Assembly (NCBI RefSeq): GCF_018310535.1
Contig: NZ_CP074102.1
Coordinates: 6,138,001 to 6,202,000 of the forward strand
From: Streptomyces mirabilis
GTDB lineage: Bacteria > Actinomycetota > Actinomycetes > Streptomycetales > Streptomycetaceae
Reading direction: 5' to 3'
Length of the DNA stretch: 64,000 bases
The position numbers and the translations under genes are program-made. The notes under the pieces were generated by a model that made no database searches, was not told the origin of the DNA, and worked only from the letters and a program-made list of their open reading frames with translations. This document shows positions 55,340-62,498 of this stretch, piece after piece. Each line of letters starts with the position of its first letter. Within the stretch, counting starts at the first letter, position 1.

Positions 55340-57085
55340 TCAGGCCTGGGCCGCGACGGTCTCGCTCGGCAGCGCGAGGTCCAGTTCTACGGGGCGGTCG
55401 TCGCCGGAGTGGGTCGCCGAGGAGGCGAGCGGGCCGTGGCCCGGTGCCCTGGCGGCGAGGACGTACGCACCCTCGGCGGGCACGGCGAGCGCGTAGCTGC
55501 CGTCCGCCTCGGAGAGCGTGGCGCCCGCCTGGCGGCCCCGCCGGTCGATCAGGGTGACCTTGGCACGGGCGACCGTGCCGCCGTCGGCGTCCAGCACCCG
55601 GCCGCGGAAGCCGCGGAGCACCTCTTGGGCGCGCTCCAGGGCCGCGTCCTCCTCGCTGCTCGCGCGCAGCTGCGGCTTGGTCGCCGGGCGTCGGCCCGGC
55701 AGCAGCAGGGCGAAGAGCAGACCGATGGCGACCGCGCCGGTGGCGATCAGGAAGGAGACCCGGAAGCCGTGCATGGTGGGGACCTCGACGCCACCGACGT
55801 TGTGCGCGGTGTTGGCGAGGACCATACCGATGACGGCGCTGGAGACCGACGTACCGATCGAGCGCATCAGAGTGTTGAGGCCGTTGGCCGCGCCCGTCTC
55901 CGAGGCCGGGACGGAGCCGACGATCAGCGCGGGCAGCGAGGAGTAGGCGAGGCCGATGCCCGCGCCCAGGACCACCGAGATCACGATGGTCTGCCAGGCG
56001 GCGCTCATCAGCCCGAGGCCGGCGCCGTAGCCGATCGCGATGATCAGCATGCCGAGGATCAGGGTGACCTTGGGGCCGTACTTGGCGGAGATCCGGGCGT
56101 AGACCGGCGCGGTGAACATCATCGTCAGACCGAGCGGCGCCACGCACAGACCCGCGACCACCATCGACTGGCCGAGGCCGTAGCCGGTGGCCTTCGGCAG
56201 CTGGAGCAGCTGCGGCAGGACGAGCGAGACGACGTAGAAGGAGACGCCGACCATGATCGAGGCGAGGTTGGTGAAGAGCACCGAGCGGCGGGCGGTGGTG
56301 CGCAGGTCGACCAGCGGCGCCTTCACGCGCAGCTCCATGACGCCCCACAGGAGCAGGACGACGGCCGACGCGGCGAACAGGCCGAGCGTGGTGGTCGAGG
56401 TCCAGCCCCAGTCGCTGCCCTTGGTGATAGGCAGCAGGAAGAGGACGAGGCCCGCGGAGAGGCCCGCCGCGCCCAGCCCGTCGAAGGTGCCCTCGGCGCG
56501 CATCGGGGACTCCGGTACGGCGACGAGGGTCAGGACGATCGCGACGGCGCCGAGACCGGCGGCGAGGAAGAAGAGGGCGTGCCAGTCGGCGTGCTGCGCG
56601 ACCAGGGCCGCGACGGGCAGCGCGAGTCCGCCGCCGACGCCGATGGAGGAGCTCATGAGGGCCATCGCCTCGCCGAGCTTCTCGCGGGGCAGCATGTCGC
56701 GCATCAGGCCGATGCCGAGCGGGATCGCGCCCATGGCGAAGCCCTGCAGGGCGCGGCCGACGATCATCACCAGCAGTTCGCTGGTGAAACCGGCTATGAG
56801 CGAGCCGACGACCATCACGGACAGGCTCGCGAGCAGCATCCGCCGCTTGCCGTAGAGGTCACCGAGCCGGCCCATGATCGGCGTGGCCACGGCTCCCGCG
56901 AGCAGCGTCGAGGTCATCACCCAGGTGGCGTTGCTGGGTGCGGTGCCCAGCAGCTCCGGCAGGTCCTTGATGACCGGAACGAGCAGGGTCTGCATCACCG
57001 CGACAACGATGCCCGCGAAGGCCAGTACCGGCACGATCGCGCCGCCGGGCCTCCGGGTGGGCTGGTCGGTCGTCGTGTGCGTCAT
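55340..57085 (-). CDS. MFS exporter (DHA2 type) with C-terminal carboxypeptidase-regulatory-like domain
   Basis: A 581-residue transporter. The first ~490 residues give a 14-helix drug:H+ antiporter with VMTSTLLAGAVATPIMGRLGDLYGKRRML (motif A region) and GRALQGFAMGAIPLG. A soluble tail follows with FRGRVLDADGGTVARAKVTLIDRRGRQAGATLSEADGSYALAVPAEGAYVLAARAPGH, a carboxypeptidase-regulatory-like beta-sandwich normally found on secreted proteins. On an exporter whose C-terminus is cytoplasmic this is unexpected. The internal ATG at 57085 follows GGAGG. The 232-bp gap to the divergent thiolase holds a 12-bp repeat, the KstR box and the palindrome. Confidence 0.87.
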   Translation of the reverse strand: MTHTTTDQPTRRPGGAIVPVLAFAGIVVAVMQTLLVPVIKDLPELLGTAPSNATWVMTSTLLAGAVATPIMGRLGDLYGKRRMLLASLSVMVVGSLIAGFTSELLVMIVGRALQGFAMGAIPLGIGLMRDMLPREKLGEAMALMSSSIGVGGGLALPVAALVAQHADWHALFFLAAGLGAVAIVLTLVAVPESPMRAEGTFDGLGAAGLSAGLVLFLLPITKGSDWGWTSTTTLGLFAASAVVLLLWGVMELRVKAPLVDLRTTARRSVLFTNLASIMVGVSFYVVSLVLPQLLQLPKATGYGLGQSMVVAGLCVAPLGLTMMFTAPVYARISAKYGPKVTLILGMLIIAIGYGAGLGLMSAAWQTIVISVVLGAGIGLAYSSLPALIVGSVPASETGAANGLNTLMRSIGTSVSSAVIGMVLANTAHNVGGVEVPTMHGFRVSFLIATGAVAIGLLFALLLPGRRPATKPQLRASSEEDAALERAQEVLRGFRGRVLDADGGTVARAKVTLIDRRGRQAGATLSEADGSYALAVPAEGAYVLAARAPGHGPLASSATHSGDDRPVELDLALPSETVAAQA

Positions 57086-57148
57086 TGCGTGAGGCCTCCA
57101 GGCCAAAAGAGAGAGGGAGGAAGGAGGAGAAGGGGGGTGGCGATTCCG

Positions 57149-57184
57149 TGCGGGAACGCGTGCGGGAGTGCGTGCGGGATACGT
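57149..57184. repeat. 12-bp tandem repeat GTGCGGGANNGC x3
   Basis: Three units in the exporter/thiolase intergenic gap, probably in the exporter leader. Confidence 0.7.
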
Positions 57185-57263
57185 GCAAGAGGAACCCGGT
57201 GTGCCCGGGCAACTATTCCGATGCTTCGGCGTACTAACAAAATCTTGACCTTCCCATGAAGAA

Positions 57264-57278
57264 CTGACCTGGCGTCAG
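57264..57278. promoter_or_regulatory. palindrome CTGACCTGGCGTCAG before the thiolase
   Basis: A copy of the CTGAYSNNGCGTCAG motif, 39 bp before the start codon and 15 bp before the KstR box. Confidence 0.6.
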
Positions 57279-57292
57279 ACCTGGCGACCAAC

Positions 57293-57306
57293 TGAAACGT
57301 GTTCTA
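57293..57306. promoter_or_regulatory. perfect KstR box before the SCP-x-like thiolase
   Basis: TGAAACGTGTTCTA matches all eight fixed positions of TNNAACNNGTTNNA and ends 11 bp before the ATG, where a repressor would block initiation. Confidence 0.78.
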
Positions 57307-57317
57307 GTCTGCGCGCC

Positions 57318-58511
57318 ATGAAGGCCTACGTCGCCGGGGTCGGGATGACCAGGTTCGAGAAGCCCGAGACCCGTGATTGGCAGTACTGGGACATGGTGCG
57401 GGAGGCGGGGAGTGCCGCGCTCACGGACGCCGGGATCGCGTACGCCGAGGTGGAACAGGTTCCCGTCGGCTACTGCTTCCAGCCCTCGACCGCCGGCCAG
57501 CGCGCCGCGTACGAACTCGGCCTGACCGGCGTCCCCGTCTACAACGTCAACAACAACTGCGCCACCGGATCGAGCGCGCTGATGCTGGCCCGGCAGTTCG
57601 TCGAGGGCGGGGTCGCGGACTGCGTGCTCGCGCTGGGCTTCGAGAAGATGAAGCGCGGGGCGCTGGGGGGCGGTGCGGACGGGGGAGACTTCTCGACGTC
57701 CCCGGTGGCCCGCCACTACGGCGTCATGGCCGCCCGGCACGGCTTCGAGATGTCCCCGCCCACCGCGCAGATCTTCGGCGACGCGGCGCGCGAGCACATG
57801 GAGAAGTACGGCACCACCGAGGCGCAACTCGCCGCCGTCGGCGCCAAGAACCACCGCCACTCGGCGAACAATCCGTACGCCCAGTTCCAGGATGTGTACG
57901 GGGTCGACGAGATCCTCGCCGCCCGGGTGGTGCACCGGCCGCTGACGAAGCTCCAGTGCTCGCCCACCTCGGACGGTGCCGCCGCCGCGGTCGTCGTGTC
58001 CGAACGGTTCGTGGAACGCCATGGGCTGGCGGACAAGGCCGTCGAGATCGTCGCGCAGGCCATGACCACCGACACCGAGGAGTCCTTCGCGTCCGGTTCC
58101 TGCGTCGACGTCGTCGGACAGCCGATGTCGCGGGAGGCCGCGCGCCAGGTGTACGAGCGGTCGGGACTCGGCATCGACGACGTGGACGTCGTGGAACTGC
58201 ACGACTGCTTCTCCATCAACGAGCTGCTGACGTACGAGGCGCTGGGAATGTGCGAGGAGGGGGAGTCCGGCAAGCTCGTCGAGTCGGGGGCCACGACGTA
58301 CGGCGGGCGGTGGGTCGTGAACCCGTCCGGCGGGCTGATCTCCAAGGGGCATCCGCTGGGGGCGACCGGGATCGCCCAAGTGGCCGAGTTGGTGTGGCAG
58401 TTGAGGGGCGAGGCGGGGCCCCGGCAGGTGCCGGGCGCACGGGTCGGGCTCGCCCACAACATCGGGCTGGGCGGGGCGGCGGTGGTCACGCTGCTGCGGG
58501 CGGCGGGCTGA
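57318..58511 (+). CDS. SCP-x-type thiolase / lipid-transfer protein
   Basis: Thiolase-superfamily enzyme of 397 residues of the SCP-x/Ltp group, which perform thiolytic or retro-aldol chain cleavage of sterol-CoA intermediates. Nucleophile position Cys81 is in [10 protein letters not shown], with [13 protein letters not shown] and [13 protein letters not shown] for the rest of the site. The start ATG is 12 bp after a perfect KstR box. Its family and box make it a strong member of the sterol-catabolism regulon along with cyp125, fadA5 and the ALDH/ferredoxin operon; no aldol-lyase DUF35 gene is seen next to it, so if it is a DUF35-dependent Ltp its partner is elsewhere. Confidence 0.88.
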   Translation: MKAYVAGVGMTRFEKPETRDWQYWDMVREAGSAALTDAGIAYAEVEQVPVGYCFQPSTAGQRAAYELGLTGVPVYNVNNNCATGSSALMLARQFVEGGVADCVLALGFEKMKRGALGGGADGGDFSTSPVARHYGVMAARHGFEMSPPTAQIFGDAAREHMEKYGTTEAQLAAVGAKNHRHSANNPYAQFQDVYGVDEILAARVVHRPLTKLQCSPTSDGAAAAVVVSERFVERHGLADKAVEIVAQAMTTDTEESFASGSCVDVVGQPMSREAARQVYERSGLGIDDVDVVELHDCFSINELLTYEALGMCEEGESGKLVESGATTYGGRWVVNPSGGLISKGHPLGATGIAQVAELVWQLRGEAGPRQVPGARVGLAHNIGLGGAAVVTLLRAAG

Positions 58512-58629
58512 TCACTCGGGGTCCGTTCGAGGCTGCCTCGATGTCGGGTGCACGGGTGGTCCTAGGGCCCGTGGCCGAGGGGTGAGTGCGGCGAAATCCC
58601 GATGCAAGGACCGTAGGGCGGTTGAGAGC

Positions 58630-60057
58630 ATGACACCCATGCTTCGAGCCGCGGAAGACCCCCGAATATCAACTCGCGTCGCGCCGCCCACCTGGCTGGT
58701 GGTGGCGCTCGCCTGCGCCGGACAGTTCCTCGTGGTGCTCGACGTGTCCGTCGTGAACGTGGCGCTGCCGTCCATGCGGAGCGACCTGGGGCTGAGCGCG
58801 CCGGGCCTGCAGTGGGTGGTCAACGCGTACGCGATCGCGTTCGCCGGGTTCATGCTCCTCGGCGGGCGGGCCGGTGATCTGTACGGGCGCAAGCGGATGT
58901 TCCTGGTCGGGCTCGCGCTGTTCACGGTGGCCTCGCTGGGCGGCGGGCTCGCCCAGGCGGGCTGGCAGCTGCTGGTCGCGCGGGCCGCGCAGGGGCTCGG
59001 AGCGGCGGTGCTCGCGCCTTCGACGCTGACGATCCTCACCTCGGCGGTCCCGGAGGGCGCCGCCCGCGCGCGGGCCATCGCGACCTGGACGGCGGTCGGC
59101 GCCGGGGGCGGGGCGGCCGGTGGTCTGGTCGGCGGGCTGCTGGTGGACGGGCTGTCGTGGCGGTGGGTGCTGCTGATCAACGTGCCGGTGGGCGCGGTGG
59201 TGCTGGCGGGCGCCGCACGGTGGCTCGTGGAGAGCCGGGCCGGGGACGGGCGGCGGCTCGATCTGCCGGGCGCGTTGCTGGTGACGGCGGGGCTCGCGAC
59301 CCTCGCGTACGGGATCGTGCAGACCGAGGCGCAGGGGTGGGCGGCTGCCGCGACCCTCGTACCGTTGTGTGCCGGGCTCGCGCTGATCGGTCTGTTCCTC
59401 CTGGTCGAGGCACGGACGCGGGTGCCGCTGATGCCACTGCGACTGCTCGGTGTGCGGGCGGTGGCGTCGGCGAACGCGGCCATGTTCGTGTGCGGCTCCG
59501 CGATGTTCTGCATGTGGTTCTTCATGACGCTGTACGCGCAGAACGTGCTCGGCTACTCGCCGCTGGGCGCCGGGCTCGCGCTGGTGCCGAGCTCGCTGGC
59601 GGTGGTCCTCGGCTCGAAGCTCGCACCGCGGCTCATGCCGGTGGTCGGGGCGCGCAATGTCGCCGTCATCGGGTCGCTGGTCGCCGCGGCGGGCTTCGGC
59701 TGGCAGTCGACGATGACGGCCGACGGCTCGTACCTGACGGCGATCATGTTCCCCGGGATCCTGATGATGGCGGGCGCGGGGCTGGCCGCCACCCCGCTGG
59801 CCTCGCTCGCGACCTCGGGCGCGGCGCCGGGGGACGCCGGTCTGGTGTCGGGGCTGGTCAACACCTCGCGCACGATGGGCGGTTCACTCGGACTCGCCGT
59901 CATGTCGACCATCGCGGCCTCGCGCACGGGGAACGGCTCGTCGGCCGAGGCACTGACGGCGGGGTACGCGCTGGCCTTCCGTACGGGCGGGTATGTGCTG
60001 CTCGGCGGGGCGGTGCTGATGCTGCTGTGGCTGCCCTCGAAGATCTCCGCTCGCTGA
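58630..60057 (+). CDS. DHA2-family MFS drug exporter
   Basis: A 475-residue 14-helix proton-driven exporter. Helix 1 has LVVLDVSVVNVALPSM, the motif A loop is GRAGDLYGRKRMF, RAAQGLGAAVLAPSTLT and SWRWVLLINVPVGAVV follow. It is close to EmrB/QacA-like efflux pumps of Streptomyces; the substrate is not predictable. ATG at 58630 is chosen; no strong ribosome site precedes it, and earlier starts add a short basic tail only. It stands alone; a 100-bp imperfect duplication (GAAGATCTCCGCTCGC) around its stop leads to the sigma factor gene. Confidence 0.88.
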   Translation: MTPMLRAAEDPRISTRVAPPTWLVVALACAGQFLVVLDVSVVNVALPSMRSDLGLSAPGLQWVVNAYAIAFAGFMLLGGRAGDLYGRKRMFLVGLALFTVASLGGGLAQAGWQLLVARAAQGLGAAVLAPSTLTILTSAVPEGAARARAIATWTAVGAGGGAAGGLVGGLLVDGLSWRWVLLINVPVGAVVLAGAARWLVESRAGDGRRLDLPGALLVTAGLATLAYGIVQTEAQGWAAAATLVPLCAGLALIGLFLLVEARTRVPLMPLRLLGVRAVASANAAMFVCGSAMFCMWFFMTLYAQNVLGYSPLGAGLALVPSSLAVVLGSKLAPRLMPVVGARNVAVIGSLVAAAGFGWQSTMTADGSYLTAIMFPGILMMAGAGLAATPLASLATSGAAPGDAGLVSGLVNTSRTMGGSLGLAVMSTIAASRTGNGSSAEALTAGYALAFRTGGYVLLGGAVLMLLWLPSKISAR

Positions 60058-60160
60058 GGCGAGGAAAGAACCCTGCTCGCCGAGGCGGCGAAAGATCTCC
60101 GCTCGCCGGGGCAACGAAATCCGGTCCTCGTGGACTCCTTTGTACATCTAGGAGGTGCCC

Positions 60161-60700
60161 ATGGGGGATCGGAAGCAGGCTCGGGACGAGGAGTTCCAGC
60201 GCTTTGTCATCGGCCGCTGGCCGCGGTTGATGCGTACGGCATTTCTCCTTACGGGGGAGCAGCACGCCGCCGAGGACCTGGTCCAGACGACGCTGGAGCA
60301 GGTCTATGTGGCCTGGCGCAGGGTCGGCACGGCCGACGAGCCGGAGGCCTACGTACGGCGCGTGATGATCAACGCGCACGCCCGGAGGCACCGCAGAAGG
60401 CTCAAGGAGTTCCTGGCGCCGAAGGACGACTCGGGGCTCACGCACGAGCTGCCCGACCACGGTGACCGCATCGCCCAGGCCGACGACCGCAGCGCCCTGC
60501 TGACCGCGCTCGGCCAACTGCCGCCGCGCCAGCGCGAGGCGGTGGTCCTCCGGTACTGGGAGGACCTGAGCGAGAGCCAGGCGGCGGAGGCGATGGGCTG
60601 TTCGGTGGGCGCGGTGAAGAGCAACGCGGCGAAGGGGATCGCGAAGCTGCGCGCCATACCGGGCCTGGCGGACATGGTGACGCACGGAGGGCGGAAGTGA
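60161..60700 (+). CDS. SigE-family RNA polymerase sigma factor
   Basis: Group 4-like (SigE-type, actinobacterial) sigma factor of 179 residues, with region 2 as LMRTAFLLTGEQHAAEDLVQTTLEQVYVAWRRV and DEPEAYVRRVMINAHA, and region 4 as LTALGQLPPRQREAVVLRYWEDLSESQAAEAMGCSVGAVKSNAAKGIAKLR (helix-turn-helix near the end). It directs RNA polymerase to a stress or envelope promoter set. AGGAGG precedes the ATG at 60161. It ends TGATG with the next gene, so the two are translationally coupled and the partner is a candidate regulator. Confidence 0.92.
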   Translation: MGDRKQARDEEFQRFVIGRWPRLMRTAFLLTGEQHAAEDLVQTTLEQVYVAWRRVGTADEPEAYVRRVMINAHARRHRRRLKEFLAPKDDSGLTHELPDHGDRIAQADDRSALLTALGQLPPRQREAVVLRYWEDLSESQAAEAMGCSVGAVKSNAAKGIAKLRAIPGLADMVTHGGRK

Positions 60701-61530
60701 TGAGCGCGGACCGGGAGACGAACCACGACATGACACACAGGGACATCGCCTTCCTGCTGGCCGACGCCGCGGACGAGGCGGAGATCGGCATAGCCCCCTA
60801 CCAGGCGGTGATTCGCGGCGGCCGCCGCCGCAAGGCCCGCCGCTGGGCACTGGCGGCAGCGGCGGCGCTGGTGATCGCCGGTTCGACGGGGACGCTGGCG
60901 CTGGCCGGGGCGACGGACGGTGACGCACGGCGGGTCGCGCCTGCGGCGACGCGGCCGCCCACGGGTGAGGAGCGGCATGTGTACGAGCCGCAGCGGACCA
61001 CGCTGGGGAAGGGGCACGACGGCGACAATGACTGGGAGGTCACCATCGACGTGTGGGGGGCGTCGAAGAACGGGGCGGAGGCACAGCGTCAGTGGACCGT
61101 CATGGAAGATTACGGCGGGACGCCGATGGGAGCGCGAGATGCCGAGAAGCTGATCGGCAAGGCCTGGTACTTCGTGCACGCGAGGGTGGGCGATCAGACG
61201 TCGATGGTGATGACCGGCCAGTTCGAGAAGGGCGACACCCTGTCGGGCGCAGAGTTCGAGTCGGGTGCGATCCGCATGCCGTCCAGTGAGTCCGTCCAAC
61301 CCGGCGCACCCAACCGGCTCGTGATCGGCGACGTCGCCCCGACCGCCCGGCGTGTCACCTGCACGTGGAACGACGGTACGAAGACCGAGGTCCCGCGCGC
61401 GCCCGAGGGCGCCGGCTTCGGCCCGGACTTCAAGCCGTACATCCGCCCTGTCAAGGGCTCCCAGCCGAACTGGTTCGTGTGCGTGGCCCCGGAGGGCACG
61501 AGCTACAAGTCGGTGAAGGTGACGGGCTGA
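60700..61530 (+). CDS. membrane protein partner of the sigma factor (anti-sigma-like)
   Basis: A 276-residue single-pass membrane protein: cytoplasmic N-terminus (about 1-50), a transmembrane helix (ALAAAAALVIAGSTGTLALAGA), then a globular extracytoplasmic domain with WTVMEDYGGTPMG, WYFVHARVGDQTSMVMTGQ and VTCTWNDGTKTEV. The cotranscription and topology are those of anti-sigma factors, although no HxxxCxxC zinc motif is visible, so the mode of control would differ. The ATG at 60700 overlaps the sigma stop by one base. Confidence 0.8.
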   Translation: MSADRETNHDMTHRDIAFLLADAADEAEIGIAPYQAVIRGGRRRKARRWALAAAAALVIAGSTGTLALAGATDGDARRVAPAATRPPTGEERHVYEPQRTTLGKGHDGDNDWEVTIDVWGASKNGAEAQRQWTVMEDYGGTPMGARDAEKLIGKAWYFVHARVGDQTSMVMTGQFEKGDTLSGAEFESGAIRMPSSESVQPGAPNRLVIGDVAPTARRVTCTWNDGTKTEVPRAPEGAGFGPDFKPYIRPVKGSQPNWFVCVAPEGTSYKSVKVTG

Positions 61531-61571
61531 TGTGAGCCGACCAGAGATGGTCCGGCCGGAGAAAGGACGGG

Positions 61572-62213
61572 CTACAGCCAGCCCTGCTGGCGGGCCTCCC
61601 GCATCGCCTCCATGCGGTTGCGGGTGCCCGTCTTGCCGATCGCGGAGGAGAGGTAGTTGCGGACGGTCGACTCGGAGAGGTGGAGCTTCGAGGCGATGTC
61701 GGCGACGGTGGCGCCGTCCACCGAGGCCTTCAGGACGTCGCACTCACGGGCGGTGAGCGGATTGGGTCCGGCGCTCAACGCGGCGGCGGCGAGCGCCGGG
61801 TCGATGACCGTCTCGCCGGTCAGCACCCGCCGGATCGCCTCGGCCAGGTCTTCCACGGGGCCGTCCTTGACCAGGAACCCGGCGGCGCCCGCCTCCATCG
61901 CGCGCCGCAGATACCCGGGCCGGCCGAAGGTGGTGAGGATCAACACCCGGCAGTCGGGCGCCTCTTCGCGCAGTACGGCGGCGGCGTCCAGGCCGCTCAT
62001 TCCCGGCAGCTCGATGTCCAGCAGGGCCACGTCCGGACGGTGCGTCAGCGCCGCGTCCACGATGGCGTCGCCCGCCGCGACCTGGGCGACGACCTCGATG
62101 TCCGGCTCCATCCCCAGCAGCAGGGCGAGCGCGCCCCGCATCATTCCCTGATCCTCGGCGAGCAGGACACGTACGGACTTCGTGGGCCGGTGGTCCCGGG
62201 GCATCTCGTTCAC
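61572..62213 (-). CDS. NarL/LuxR-type response regulator (orphan)
   Basis: A 213-residue two-component response regulator. The receiver has the acidic pair E20-D21, the phosphorylation site D66 in ALLDIELPG, a Thr in LILTTFG and Lys in FLVKDG. The LuxR helix-turn-helix reads LTARECDVLKASVDGATVADIASKLHLSESTVRNYLSSAIGKTG (about 152-195). It is DesR-like, with the family feature of the C-terminal QQGWL. No histidine kinase is upstream or downstream in the window, where these genes normally pair with one; its partner is elsewhere or lost. Confidence 0.9.
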   Translation of the reverse strand: MNEMPRDHRPTKSVRVLLAEDQGMMRGALALLLGMEPDIEVVAQVAAGDAIVDAALTHRPDVALLDIELPGMSGLDAAAVLREEAPDCRVLILTTFGRPGYLRRAMEAGAAGFLVKDGPVEDLAEAIRRVLTGETVIDPALAAAALSAGPNPLTARECDVLKASVDGATVADIASKLHLSESTVRNYLSSAIGKTGTRNRMEAMREARQQGWL

Positions 62214-62401
62214 GGGGCCAAGAGTAGGGCGAGGGAAGGCGCGTGACCCGTCGTGGTGCGCACTTCGCCGGTCGTTAAAAACTCTCCATGGTTCGACTCC
62301 GCGCGTCTTGACGGCCCTTGACTCCGGGCAAACAATCGCCTCGACATTCCGTGATCGCCTTTGCCGTTCCTGTGCCGAGCCGATATTCGCAAACGTTCGA
62401 C

Positions 62402-62455
62402 ATTTCGACCGGGAAAGGGTTCGGTATTTCGATCGAACAATGTCCGGTATTTCGA
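62402..62455. promoter_or_regulatory. three direct repeats ATTTCGA upstream of the arabinofuranosidase
   Basis: ATTTCGA occurs at 62402, 62426 and 62449 (24- and 23-bp spacing), with GGTATTTCGA[CT]CG context in two. TTCGATCGAA near 62428 is self-complementary. The 62214-62498 gap also contains ATATTCGCA near 62384; the rest holds nothing I can name. Confidence 0.55.
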
Positions 62456-62498
62456 CCGGGTACCCGCACTGTCCTACCAGGAACGGAAGAGGTGCACC

